A DNA stretch of 64,000 nt from JADKCL01 sp031424495 (GCA_031424495.1 JANPHP010000034.1:28804-92803), one strand, 5' to 3'; positions 24,904-33,527 are shown, counted from the stretch's first letter. Notes: generated by a model not told the origin, from the letters alone. A program made the numbers and translations.

Positions 24904-26997
24904 TTAGCGGTTGTAGTCCATGGATTGGATTCGGAATTCGGTGCGGCGGTTGAGCTGCTCCTCTTCGTCATTCTTCTCTGGGAAGTAAAGCAGTTGTGAC
25001 TCACCGTAACCAAACCACTTCAAGCGTGCACCTTCGATGCCTTTTTGCTGCAAATAACCTACAGCAGATTGGGCACGGCGCTCAGACAAATCCTTGTTCA
25101 TGTCTTCGCCACCATTGGAGTCGGTGTGTGAACCGATTTGGATGGAAATGTGTGGATTCTTGACCAAGAGGTTGTTGAGCGAGTCCAACTCGATCATTGC
25201 CGACGGGCGCAAATCAGCCTTGGCGTAGTCATAATAGATGTTGTTGAGCTTGATTGGATTCTCGATGATGATCCTTTCCAACTCAATGGCTACGTTGATC
25301 TCGATATCGTTTTTGGGATCGGTCGTCTTCGTTTCAAAGACTTCTTCATTCACCAAATACTCACGTGCGTTGCCGATCACTTTGTATTTCTTGTTGCACT
25401 CCAACTCAAAGTTGTAAGCTGCGCTTTGATCTGCTTTGAATGTATCCAATGGGATCAAGTCGCCTGCGACGTCGTACTCATAGAGGAGAACGATCGCAAA
25501 TGGAACCGGCTGCTTGGTGCGCTTGTCGAGCACTGTACCGTGAACAGCAAATTCGCAAGGAGGCATACCGACTTTTTTGGTCCAGTAGATATCGTCGCGG
25601 CCTGTACAGCTTGGACGGTTGGAGGTAAAGTAAGCTGAGCTATCGTCTTTGCTCCAAACACCTGCGAGATCGTCATAGGTGGTGTTGATGGGTGCTCCCA
25701 TATTTTCTGGATCGCTCCAAGCGCCCATACCGCCGACCGACTGATAGAGGTCAAAGCCACCAAAGCCGATGCGACCGTTGGATGAGAAGTAGAGCGAATT
25801 GCCGTCGTTGCTGATATCTGGGCTGATGTCGTCAAACGGAGTGTTGATGCGTTCGCCCAAGTTTTGTGGCTCAGACCATGAATCACCTTGGAACGTGGCG
25901 TACCAAATGTCCAAACGACCGACGCTTCCGTCACGGTCTGAGACAAAGTACATGGTATTGCCATCTGAGCTCAAGTTAGGGTGCACGTCATACGTCGCAA
26001 CCTTCTTGACCTTGCCACGGGAGTCGACGACGACGTCTTTGCTACCGCGCAAGCCCTCAACGAGCTTGGGTTTGCCCCACTTGCTGCTGCGGGAATCATA
26101 TTTGGCCTCATAAATCGAGCAACCATAGCCTAATTTGCCTTGGTTACAGATCGAGTAGTACATCGTCATGCCATCAGGAGAGAAGGTGGCGTTGCCGTCG
26201 TTGTACTTCTTGTTGATCTTTTTGCCCATGTTTTCGGCTTTGCCAAACGTGGTATCGTCCTCGATTTTGATCATCCAAAGGTCAGAGTAGCCTTCATTGT
26301 AAGATTCAAAGATGTTGCTCTCCTTGACCTTCTTTTCTTTCTTTTTCTTCTTGCCTTTGGCGTCTGGCTTCATGGATGCTGGACGGCTAGAAGTGATCAC
26401 CATGTATTTGTCGTCTTCGCCGCGCTCCATCACAGATGGAAAGTTGTCACCCATTGCAGTGTTGATGTCGAGGCAGGTGACGCGCCACTTTGGATCAAGC
26501 TTGCGTTGCTCATCGACAAATTTACAACCGTTGACTTCAAGCTTGCAGCGCTTGAGGTAGTCGTCATCTTCTTTCCAACGCTTTTGAAACTCCTTGAATT
26601 GCACAAGGGCGTCGTTGTGACGATCCAAGACGCGCAAGGTGATTCCGTACTCAAAGTACACGGTGTCATTAGCGTTTTTGTCGATCTCGATGGCGCTCTC
26701 AAAGTAGCGTGCGGCATCATCGTACTCTTGGATAAAATAGCTACACTTGGCTACACGCACCGTGGCCAAGTAGTTGCTGGGATCCTTTTTCAAGACCTCC
26801 ACGTATGCTTCTTTGGCTTTTGCAAAGCGCTGTGCGCGGTACAAATCGTTGGCCAATTGAAGAATTTTTTCGGGGCTTCCCTTGAACTCAGACTTCGTGT
26901 CTCCACCGCCCTTTTGCGCAAAACTGCGGGCAGGGGCGGCAATCACCAAGATAAGAACAATTAGAAGTGTGCTTAAAGCAAAACGGTTCGCACCCAT
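24904..26997 (-). CDS. PorE-like OmpA-family protein (TPR, PD40 propeller, CRD, OmpA)
   Basis: 697 residues from ATG 26997 with a signal peptide ending RSFAQ. Domains in order: TPR helices (about 40-170), a WD40/PD40-type propeller (about 190-470; repeated GNATFSPDGMTMYYS, HPNLSSDGNTMYFVSDRDG, SPDISNDGNSLYFSSNG), a carboxypeptidase-regulatory-like beta domain (about 490-565; VHGTVLDKRTKQPVPFAIVLL) and an OmpA peptidoglycan-binding domain (about 585-697; IQIGSHTDSNGGEDMNKDLSERR-type core). This is the layout of PorE, which anchors the type IX secretion machine to the cell wall. T9SS cargo genes elsewhere in the window fit. Other OmpA/PD40 paralogues exist, so the PorE assignment is not certain. 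Confidence 0.82.
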   Translation of the reverse strand: MGANRFALSTLLIVLILVIAAPARSFAQKGGGDTKSEFKGSPEKILQLANDLYRAQRFAKAKEAYVEVLKKDPSNYLATVRVAKCSYFIQEYDDAARYFESAIEIDKNANDTVYFEYGITLRVLDRHNDALVQFKEFQKRWKEDDDYLKRCKLEVNGCKFVDEQRKLDPKWRVTCLDINTAMGDNFPSVMERGEDDKYMVITSSRPASMKPDAKGKKKKKEKKVKESNIFESYNEGYSDLWMIKIEDDTTFGKAENMGKKINKKYNDGNATFSPDGMTMYYSICNQGKLGYGCSIYEAKYDSRSSKWGKPKLVEGLRGSKDVVVDSRGKVKKVATYDVHPNLSSDGNTMYFVSDRDGSVGRLDIWYATFQGDSWSEPQNLGERINTPFDDISPDISNDGNSLYFSSNGRIGFGGFDLYQSVGGMGAWSDPENMGAPINTTYDDLAGVWSKDDSSAYFTSNRPSCTGRDDIYWTKKVGMPPCEFAVHGTVLDKRTKQPVPFAIVLLYEYDVAGDLIPLDTFKADQSAAYNFELECNKKYKVIGNAREYLVNEEVFETKTTDPKNDIEINVAIELERIIIENPIKLNNIYYDYAKADLRPSAMIELDSLNNLLVKNPHISIQIGSHTDSNGGEDMNKDLSERRAQSAVGYLQQKGIEGARLKWFGYGESQLLYFPEKNDEEEQLNRRTEFRIQSMDYNR

Positions 26998-27097
26998 ATT
27001 TTAATCTCGTAGTCAGGGGTATAATCGCCTCAACAAGTGCTAATCAGCAAAATTTAAGCAACAAACATAGGAAATTAACACCGCATGAACAAAAGAT

Positions 27098-27832
27098 TTA
27101 GAACAAAATTAGCCACAGCATAAAATCGCCTATCAATATAAAAACGGCCGACAGCACAAATGACGATATCGTCGACTTGCCTACGCCCTTAGCCCCTCCT
27201 GTCGTGGACAATCCCATATAACACCCTATCAATGAAATCAGTAGCCCAAAAAAGCACGCTTTTTCCAAGCCACCAAAGAGGTCACGCACCTGAAAAAAGG
27301 TGTGGATCGAGTCCAAAAACGTTGCATAGCTGATGTCCAAAAAATAGTTCGATACCAGGTAGGCGCCGACTACCGAGACTAGATTTGCAAACATGGTCAG
27401 GACTGGCATCATGATCGTAAGTCCCAAAACACGTGGCAAAACCAAGTAACGCACGGGGTTTAGCGCCATCGTGCGCAAGGCATCGACCTGCTGCGTCACG
27501 ACCATCGTGCCGATTTCGGCGGTCATCGATGCGCCAATGCGTCCAGCCACGACCAGCGCCGTCAACACCGGGCCCATCTCCATTACTGCGATGCGCGCAA
27601 CCTGCCCGCCCATGATGTCGAGCGACACCAAACCCGAAAACTGGTAAGCAGCCTGCCAGGCAATGATCGTCCCAGCAAAAAAGCCGACCAGCAATACCAG
27701 GGGGATGGAATTCACGCCGACATGGTCCAACTGAAATGCGAGCCGCCGCCGATCATGAAATGCATAGCGCAGGTTGAGCACCACTTGGAGGCTGAGATAG
27801 CCAAATTCGCCGAGCCGGGTGAATGTTTTCAC
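27098..27832 (-). CDS. mlaE: MlaE-family ABC transporter permease (lipid trafficking)
   Basis: 244 residues from ATG 27832, with five to six hydrophobic segments. Signature stretches are VGFFAGTIIAWQAAYQF, EMGPVLTALVVAGRIGASMTAEIGTM and QVDALRTMALNPVRYLVLPR. MlaE moves phospholipid between inner and outer membrane with the MlaF ATPase and the MCE protein MlaD. Neither mlaF nor mlaD is adjacent; the gene stands alone 100 bases upstream of the PorE-like gene. Confidence 0.93.
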   Translation of the reverse strand: MKTFTRLGEFGYLSLQVVLNLRYAFHDRRRLAFQLDHVGVNSIPLVLLVGFFAGTIIAWQAAYQFSGLVSLDIMGGQVARIAVMEMGPVLTALVVAGRIGASMTAEIGTMVVTQQVDALRTMALNPVRYLVLPRVLGLTIMMPVLTMFANLVSVVGAYLVSNYFLDISYATFLDSIHTFFQVRDLFGGLEKACFFGLLISLIGCYMGLSTTGGAKGVGKSTISSFVLSAVFILIGDFMLWLILF

Positions 27833-28041
27833 AATTCAAAGCTACGAAAATGCGATTGCCGCTTCAAGATTGATTGTGTGGTGGATGTCGATCATTCACG
27901 CCGCAATCAACCTGGACTCTCGCCAAGCATGGTCGCCATAACGCTGGGCTATGATCTCAATTCCCTCTTTTCCGATCGCCATTGCCCAAAATTATTGCAT
28001 GGAATAGAAATGCTTGTGCCTGCGGCGTATAAACAATCCGA

Positions 28042-28061
28042 GGCCAACCTTGCGGTTGGCC
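28042..28061 (-). terminator. Hairpin downstream of hsp20
   Basis: ggccaacc (28042-28049) pairs with ggttggcc (28054-28061). On the minus strand it lies about 70 bases past the hsp20 stop, with only a weak T-rich follow-on (TTGTTT). Confidence 0.45.
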
Positions 28062-28131
28062 CCGGAAGAACCCATTACAAAACAAACCTCAAACCTTAAA
28101 TTCTTTTACAACGCTGTCAACAGTGGGTGCA

Positions 28132-28578
28132 TCAGTTGATGCTGATCTCGCGGGTTGGCTTGTCGAGCGCTTCTTCGCGCTTGGGCAAGCTCAGGTGCAA
28201 GACGCCATTCTCATATTTGGCATCGATTTTTTCTTGGTCGATGGTCTTCGGCAATTGGAAGCTGCGCTCAAATGCGTTGTAGGAGTATTCGCGGCGCAGG
28301 TACTTGTCTTCGACTTCTTCGCTGGACTTGATTTTCTCGACTTTGATGGTCAAAACGTCTTTTTCCAAGGAGAGTTTGAAGTCAGACTTGTCCAAGCCTG
28401 GGGCAGCGACTTCGATGCGGTAACCTTCGGCTGTTTCAGCGACATTCACTGCAGGCACGGTGCCATTGTGAACCCTGTCCTGAAAAGCTGGGCGCAAAAA
28501 GTCGTTTGCGAAAAAGCTGTCGAAAAATCCGCCGTTTTGGCGCTTACGATTCACGTTAGGAACATTTACGAGTGTCAT
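28132..28578 (-). CDS. Hsp20/alpha-crystallin small heat-shock protein
   Basis: 148 residues from ATG 28578. An N-terminal arm (FFDSFFANDFLRPAF) is followed by the alpha-crystallin domain: NVAETAEGYRIEVAAPGLDKSDFKLSLE, then YNAFERSFQLPKTID and the closing AKYENGVLHLSLPK. The GVLHLSLPK element is the diagnostic GVL motif. It would form oligomers that hold unfolding proteins. The 230-base upstream region carries a repeated tgccattttg motif that looks regulatory. Confidence 0.95.
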   Translation of the reverse strand: MTLVNVPNVNRKRQNGGFFDSFFANDFLRPAFQDRVHNGTVPAVNVAETAEGYRIEVAAPGLDKSDFKLSLEKDVLTIKVEKIKSSEEVEDKYLRREYSYNAFERSFQLPKTIDQEKIDAKYENGVLHLSLPKREEALDKPTREISIN

Positions 28579-28639
28579 TGTCTTCTTATTTTTAAGTGAT
28601 ACTGATTTTAAATAGACAATGACCTCCTTTCAAGTCTTG

Positions 28640-28744
28640 TGCCAATGGGTTTTGGCATGGGATTTCTGCCATTTTGGCATTTATTTATTTTGGTTCACTG
28701 CCATTTTGTCGGTTTTTGTGTTTTGGAGCAGTGCCATTTTGTCA
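28640..28744 (-). promoter_or_regulatory. Fourfold tgcca-nnn-tggca type motif upstream of hsp20
   Basis: Four related elements lie 60-165 bases upstream of hsp20: tgcca-n8-tggca (28640-28657), tgccattttggca (28667-28679), tgccattttgtcg (28699-28711) and tgccattttgtca (28732-28744). The second is nearly palindromic. The spacings (27, 32 and 33 bases) are roughly three helical turns. Probably binding sites of a stress regulator; identity unknown. Confidence 0.55.
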
Positions 28745-28861
28745 TCTACCTAGCTTAGGAACGGATATCCCGCGCCAATTGTAGCGTCATGCCAGTTTTC
28801 GAAGTCTGCAAATTCTTCAGCCGTTCAGGGAAAAACTCCCCAAAAGCATCCTCAATCGAGT

Positions 28862-28945
28862 AGGAGAAAATAGAGACAGTTATTAGGCTGCTTCTATTTT
28901 CGTCCTCTCACACCACCGTGCGTACGGTTCCGTACACGGCGGTTC
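28862..28945 (-). ncRNA. Group II intron domains V and VI
   Basis: Domain V spans about 28908-28945: ccgccgtgtacgg and ccgtacgcacggtgg form the two-part hairpin with a GAA-type loop. Domain VI spans about 28862-28903 with stem AAAATAGA/TCTATTTT and should hold the bulged branch-point A. The exact bulge was not assigned. Confidence 0.85.
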
Positions 28946-30203
28946 ATCGGGCGTTTCCTCTTTGTTGGGTAAGGCTGCGATATCCTAGCTGCCCGAAGTA
29001 ATTGGTGTTGAGCGTGGTTTGCAGGATGGGTGAGGCTGCGATTCGCCACCCTCCCTTCCTCGTGCACGCCCATTGGAAGGCTTTGTCGGCGCTGACCCCC
29101 AGCTTTCTCAGCTCCTTGATTCTTGTGCGGACGCGTTTCCAGTCATGCCAGTGACAGTATCGCACGCGGCGGCGTGTCCATTCATCGATGGCCTCAAGTT
29201 TCTTGCGACCGTCGGCCAGCTTGAAGTAATTCATCCAGCCACCTGTCAGGTCGTTCAGCTTCTTGATCCGCGTGTGCATGGCATAAGGGCGTGTCTTGCG
29301 GGTGATCTCACGGATTTTGGCCTTCAGTTTCAGATAGCTTTTCTCCGCGATCCGCAGTGCCCATCTGCCTGTCGTCTTGTAGAAGCTGTGTCCAAGAACC
29401 GTGAACTTGGAGGGACGCCTGACGGCGCTCTTCTCCTTGTTCACTTTCAGTTTCAGTCGCTTCTCGATGAACATTGTCACACTCTCCAGAACACGCTTGC
29501 CCGCCTTCTCACTACCCACATAGATGCTGCAATCGTCGGCATAACGCACAAATCTAAGGTTCCTTGCCTCCAGTTCCTTGTCCAGCTTGTCGAGCAGGAT
29601 GTTCGACAACAGCGGGCTGAGCGGGCCACCTTGTGGCACACCTTCGTCGCTTTCAGTGAACACACCCCCGACCATCACGCCAGATTCAACGATGGCTCGG
29701 ATGAGTTTCAACACAAGCTTGTCCTCGATTCGCTGGCTCAGCAGGTTCAGCAAGTAGTCGTGGTTCACACGGTCGAAGAACTTCTCCATGTCCATGTCCA
29801 CCACCCAAGTGAAGCCTTCATTGACAAAGCTCGTCGCGACTGCAAGTGCTTGGTGTTGGTTGCGACCTGCCCGAAACCCGAAGCTATGGTCGGAAAATTC
29901 GGGCTCATACATCGGCGAGAGCACCTGATGGATGGCCTGCTGAATCATCCGATCCATTACCGTAGGGATTCCAAGAAGCCTCCCCCCCCCACTTTCCTTG
30001 CGGATTTCAACCCGCCTTACCGCTTGGGGCTTGTACTTTCCCTGCTTGATGCGCTCCCTGATATCGTGCCAGTGGACTTTACAGTAATCCAGCAGTTCGC
30101 TCGCCTTCATTCCGTCAACACCCGCAGCTCCGTCGTTTTTCACGACCCGCCGCAGGGCCTCGCCCATGTTCTCGCGTTCAAGTATCTTGTCAATCAAGTT
30201 CAT
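28944..30203 (-). CDS. ltrA: Group II intron reverse transcriptase/maturase
   Basis: 419 residues from ATG 30203, preceded by a strong GGGAGG ribosome site (30209-30214) that is unusual among the weak sites here. RT motifs include GAAGVDGM (26-32 region), LLGIPTVMDRMIQQA (77-90), SFGFRAGRNQHQAL, VVDMDMEKFFDRVNHD and catalytic YADD (221-224). The maturase X domain follows (GGWMNYFKLAD). There is no HNH endonuclease domain, which is normal for class IIC. It would help splicing and retrohoming of the intron that encodes it. A run of nine G encodes SGGGR (71-75). Confidence 0.95.
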   Translation of the reverse strand: MNLIDKILERENMGEALRRVVKNDGAAGVDGMKASELLDYCKVHWHDIRERIKQGKYKPQAVRRVEIRKESGGGRLLGIPTVMDRMIQQAIHQVLSPMYEPEFSDHSFGFRAGRNQHQALAVATSFVNEGFTWVVDMDMEKFFDRVNHDYLLNLLSQRIEDKLVLKLIRAIVESGVMVGGVFTESDEGVPQGGPLSPLLSNILLDKLDKELEARNLRFVRYADDCSIYVGSEKAGKRVLESVTMFIEKRLKLKVNKEKSAVRRPSKFTVLGHSFYKTTGRWALRIAEKSYLKLKAKIREITRKTRPYAMHTRIKKLNDLTGGWMNYFKLADGRKKLEAIDEWTRRRVRYCHWHDWKRVRTRIKELRKLGVSADKAFQWACTRKGGWRIAASPILQTTLNTNYFGQLGYRSLTQQRGNAR

Positions 30204-30804
30204 GTAAACCTCCCAATACTTTGATTCTTGCGCCTCCTGTTCCTTTTCGCAAGCACGGGCTAAGCCCTCTTGGGTACTCCTCGGGTTCCACCCTACTCCT
30301 CCCCAAAAGCTCCTTCCTCAGATGGAAGGCTTGGCTGCCATCGGCCCCATGCCCAGATTCCAGAATGATCTGCGCTCCCGATGTTCGGCCCTTCACGGTT
30401 GCGATCTCTCCGTCCCTCACGGTTTACATCCCGCGGACGGCTCTTTTCCCCCGCTAATATGGCCTCGGCTGACTTCTGGGTACTCAGCGCAACGTCACCG
30501 CCACGGTTGCCCTCAACGAGCTTGTCCCCAGATCTCCCCAGGTAAGAACGGTCACTTTCCCTTCATGTGGCCTCCGCATCTACAACACAACGGTTCGGAT
30601 AGTATCGGACTTCGGCTTGTTTTGCAGCCTCGTCCACTGTTGCACTGCCTCCTATGCGGTTCCTGTTCGTAGGCCCGAAGGTTTGCCGCCAGCTTCCTTC
30701 AGATTCCGCCTCGCGGCGGACACCCTTGCTATTGGCTAATGCTTCCCACTATCAGGGCGCATTCGGGACTTTCACCCTACAGTTACCGCCCATGCTGGGC
30801 GCAC

Positions 30805-30845
30805 AAACAAAAAGCACAGCCCGGTGATCCCGAGGCTGTGCTTTT
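30805..30845 (-). terminator. aspS terminator, target of the intron
   Basis: On the minus strand AAAAGCACAGCC pairs with GGCTGTGCTTTT (30834-30845 with 30810-30821), followed by TTTTTGTTT. The group IIC intron begins at the very next base (30804). Confidence 0.92.
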
Positions 30846-30869
30846 CCATTTCTATGCTCAAAAATCAAC

Positions 30870-32633
30870 TCACCCCGGCAGCAAATCCTCCCGCACACCG
30901 ATGAACAGCGCGTCCAAGGCTTCGGTCTCGATCACGCTTGGGCTGTCGATCATCATGTCGCGGCCCATGTTGTTTTTGGGGAATGCAATGTAGTCGCGGA
31001 TCGAGTCGTCGCCGCCAAACATGGCGCTCAGGCGGTCGAAGCCAAAGGCGATGCCGCCGTGGGGCGGTGCACCATATTCAAAAGCGCCCATCAAAAAGCC
31101 GAATTGCGCCTGCGCGGCCTCGGGCGTGAAGCCCAGAATCTCAAACATGCGCTGCTGCAAGCTGCGGTCGTGGATCCTGATCGATCCACCGCCAAGTTCG
31201 ACGCCGTTCATCGTGAGGTCGTAGGCGTTTGCGAGCACGCTGCCGAGATTTTCACCTTTGATGAATTGCTCAAACTGCTCGGGCTTGGGCGAGGTGAAGG
31301 GGTGGTGCATCGCGAAGAATCGTTGGCTGTCCTCGTCCCACTCGAGGAGCGGGAAGTCGATGACCCACAGCGGTTGGAAAGTGTCCTTGGGACGCAAGCC
31401 CAGGCGGTTGGCGAGCTCGATGCGCAGGCTGCCGAGCTGCTTGCGGGTCTTCTCGTCCTTGCCGCAGAGCAGCAACAACAGGTCGCCCGGTTTGGCTTCC
31501 ATGCGGGTCGCCCAGGCCTTGAGGTCGCCTTCGTCATAAAATTTATCGACCGACGATTTCACCGAACCGTCGGCATTTACGCGGGCATAGATGAGGCCCT
31601 TTGCGCCGATCTGCGGAGCCTTCACCCAGTCGGTGAGGCCGTCGAGGTCCTTGCGCGTGTACTCGGCCGCGCCGGGTACGCAGATGCCCGCGACCAATTC
31701 GCTGTCGTTGAAGACGGCGAAGTCCTTGTGTTTGGCGATGTCGCTCAGGTCGCGGATCTCCATGCCAAACCGGATGTCGGGCTTGTCGCTGCCAAAGCGA
31801 TGCATCGCCTCGGCGTAGGTCATGTGGGGGATCTCGTCGAATTCCAAGCCTTTCAAGGTCTTGAACAAGTGGCGGAAAAGTCCCTCAAAAGTCTTCAAGA
31901 TATCGCTCTGCTCCACAAAAGCCATTTCGCAGTCGATCTGCGTGAACTCCGGCTGCCGGTCGGCGCGCAAATCCTCGTCCCTGAAGCAGCGCACGATCTG
32001 GAAATAGCGGTCATAGCCGCTCACCATCAAGATCTGCTTGAAGGTCTGCGGCGACTGCGGCAGGGCGTAAAACTGCCCGGGGTTCATGCGCGATGGCACG
32101 ATGAAGTCGCGCGCGCCCTCGGGCGTGCTCTTGATCATATAAGGTGTCTCGATTTCCAGGAAGTTGAGGCTGTCGAGGTATTTGCGCGTCTCGATGCCGA
32201 GGCGGTGGCGCAATTGGATGTTGCGTTGGAGCGGACCGCGACGCAAGTCGAGGTAGCGGTACTTCATCCGCAGCTGATCTTGGCCGTCGGTTTCCTCCTC
32301 GATGAGGAATGGCGGCACCTTGGATTCATTCAGGACGGCGATCGAGGTCGGGTTGATCTCGATGTCGCCGGTGCTCATCTTCGGATTTTTGCTCGTGCGC
32401 TCGGTCACGATGCCCGTGACCTTCACGACAAATTCGCGGCCGAGAGACTTGGCGATCTCGTAGAGGTCGGCTTTGTCAGAATCTACATTCACCTGCGTGA
32501 TGCCATAACGGTCACGGATATCGACAAAATTGAAGTGACCATGGTCGCGCGCCTTCTGGACCCAGCCAGCAATCGTGACTTCTAGACCGACATGTTCAAT
32601 GCGGAGTTCGCCGCAGGTGTGTGTACGATGCAT
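30870..32633 (-). CDS. aspS: Aspartyl-tRNA synthetase (bacterial type)
   Basis: 587 residues from ATG 32633 (MHRTHTCGELRIEHVG); the open frame extends upstream without homology. N-terminal OB-fold anticodon domain (VTIAGWVQKARDHGHFNFVDIRDRYG), then the class II core: motif 1 region FLEIETPYMIKSTPEGARDFIVP, QSPQTFKQILMVSG, motif 2 FRDEDLRADRQPEFTQID and motif 3 GGIAFGFDRLSAMFGG. The insertion (GAD) domain typical of bacterial AspRS is present around 290-420. Terminated by the hairpin at 30805-30845. Confidence 0.97.
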   Translation of the reverse strand: MHRTHTCGELRIEHVGLEVTIAGWVQKARDHGHFNFVDIRDRYGITQVNVDSDKADLYEIAKSLGREFVVKVTGIVTERTSKNPKMSTGDIEINPTSIAVLNESKVPPFLIEEETDGQDQLRMKYRYLDLRRGPLQRNIQLRHRLGIETRKYLDSLNFLEIETPYMIKSTPEGARDFIVPSRMNPGQFYALPQSPQTFKQILMVSGYDRYFQIVRCFRDEDLRADRQPEFTQIDCEMAFVEQSDILKTFEGLFRHLFKTLKGLEFDEIPHMTYAEAMHRFGSDKPDIRFGMEIRDLSDIAKHKDFAVFNDSELVAGICVPGAAEYTRKDLDGLTDWVKAPQIGAKGLIYARVNADGSVKSSVDKFYDEGDLKAWATRMEAKPGDLLLLLCGKDEKTRKQLGSLRIELANRLGLRPKDTFQPLWVIDFPLLEWDEDSQRFFAMHHPFTSPKPEQFEQFIKGENLGSVLANAYDLTMNGVELGGGSIRIHDRSLQQRMFEILGFTPEAAQAQFGFLMGAFEYGAPPHGGIAFGFDRLSAMFGGDDSIRDYIAFPKNNMGRDMMIDSPSVIETEALDALFIGVREDLLPG

Positions 32634-32814
32634 ATATGTGCAGATTTTTTGGAGGTGCAAAGATAGCGATTTTGGTTGGGAGGATGGCGGCAGGGGAATG
32701 AAGAATTTGGAGGAGCGAGGCGAGGGCCTCTGGCCCAACGCCGATCGACCTCCAGCCTCTGGCTGGCGAGAATAGAAACACTACCAAAAACTCATCCACC
32801 AGAAACCCATCCAC

Positions 32815-33042
32815 TTACTCAAACCGAAACAACTCCCAAAGTTCGACCCCCAAAGTGTCAGCCAATCGCTCAGCCGTACTAATCGTAGTATTGATCTTGC
32901 CAGTCTCGATGCGGGCGATCTGTGTGTATTCGATCTCGGCCATACCCGCCAAGGTCTCGATGCTGATCCCCTTCGACAAACGAATGGCCCTCAACTTGGC
33001 CCCAAATTTTTGCAACAATTCTGGATTTCTCACGCGTCCCAT
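32815..33042 (-). CDS. Small XRE-family transcriptional regulator (module copy 1)
   Basis: 75 residues from ATG 33042. Nearly all of it is one helix-turn-helix: FGAKLRAIRLSKGISIETLA then EYTQIARIETGKINTTIS and AERLADTLGVELWELFRFE. It is divergent from the 33108 gene; the 65-base spacer holds a 9-base inverted repeat. The same arrangement with homologous proteins occurs at 60339-60928, so the regulator probably controls its divergent partner and itself. Confidence 0.88.
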   Translation of the reverse strand: MGRVRNPELLQKFGAKLRAIRLSKGISIETLAGMAEIEYTQIARIETGKINTTISTAERLADTLGVELWELFRFE

Positions 33043-33051
33043 GTTTGCAAG

Positions 33052-33084
33052 TATGCCATACCTTGTTACATTTGTTATGGCATA
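33052..33084. promoter_or_regulatory. Inverted repeat between the divergent XRE and MVAL genes
   Basis: tatgccata (33052-33060) and tatggcata (33076-33084) are exact reverse complements 15 bases apart. Centred in the shared promoter region, it is a good operator candidate for the XRE protein. Confidence 0.6.
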
Positions 33085-33107
33085 AAACACATGGTCGAGA
33101 TACAATT

Positions 33108-33332
33108 ATGGTAGCACTGAAGGAAAAAGAAATCGTCATCACCATTCCCACCGAGGAACCCCACCGCAAACTCGCCGAGTTGCAAAGCGGCCTCATCTAT
33201 GTGATCAATGACTTTTTTGGGCATCTTGAAAATGAAGTTGATGTGGATTCTGGGGCGGCTTACAATGATTTGATCGTGTTGTTGAAGGCGATGATGCCAA
33301 GTGAGGCACAGTTGGAGCGAATGCAGAATTGA
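33108..33332 (+). CDS. Small 'MVAL' protein of unknown function (module copy 1)
   Basis: 74 residues from ATG 33108. It opens MVALKEKEIVITI, then KLAELQSGLIYVINDFF, an acidic turn and LLKAMMP near the end. Homologous to the 92-residue protein at 60339-60617 (MVALQENQIVITI, GAMQAGIIEALQAVF, YYLLELLKES). Both are divergent from a small XRE gene. I do not recognise a family. It has no signal peptide and is probably a cytoplasmic alpha/beta protein. Confidence 0.72.
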   Translation: MVALKEKEIVITIPTEEPHRKLAELQSGLIYVINDFFGHLENEVDVDSGAAYNDLIVLLKAMMPSEAQLERMQN

Positions 33333-33437
33333 CAGCAAGCTAATTTTAGTTTCAATCGACCAAGAAATCCTAGTGCCGAAGAAAATGGGAAGATTAAAAT
33401 TCGTGTTATCGAATTAGGTTACCAAAAATGTTTTCAT

Positions 33438-33445
33438 TAGCTTTG
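33438..33445 (+). promoter_or_regulatory. Promoter -7 box of the DUF4160/DUF2442-XRE operon
   Basis: TAGCTTTG fits TAnnTTTG and lies 82 bases before ATG 33528. A -33 element is not clear. Confidence 0.4.
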
Positions 33446-33527
33446 TCTTGTAAAACACAATTTCACACACAACTTTTTGATCGCACGATGGATGCACTTT
33501 TCTACCGCCTAAAGCTCTTCGAGACTT

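Larger units (their letters stand above)
28855..30804 (-). mobile_element. Complete group IIC intron
   Basis: About 1950 bases on the minus strand. The 5' end reads GTGCGCCCAGCATGGGCG at 30804, directly after the aspS terminator hairpin and its T-tract, which is the known target habit of class C introns. The interior carries the reverse-transcriptase gene. The 3' end has a domain V with ACCGCCGTGTACGG and its pairing ACCGTACGCACGGTGG (CGC triad, as in IIC), then a domain VI stem AAAATAGA/TCTATTTT ending CCTACTCGAT at 28855. The arrangement closely resembles the Oceanobacillus iheyensis O.i.I1 intron from memory. It looks intact and potentially mobile. Confidence 0.92.

Noticed and set aside
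27722..28099. Plus-strand 125-codon frame partly opposite mlaE
   Set aside because: Overlaps mlaE antisense and lacks a recognisable domain or ribosome site.
29073..30224. Plus-strand open frame opposite the intron RT
   Set aside because: Antisense of a clear reverse transcriptase; no start or domain of its own.
31059..32585. Long plus-strand open frame (508 codons) opposite aspS
   Set aside because: aspS motifs are complete on the other strand; the frame is Val/Ala/Leu-rich antisense with no family.
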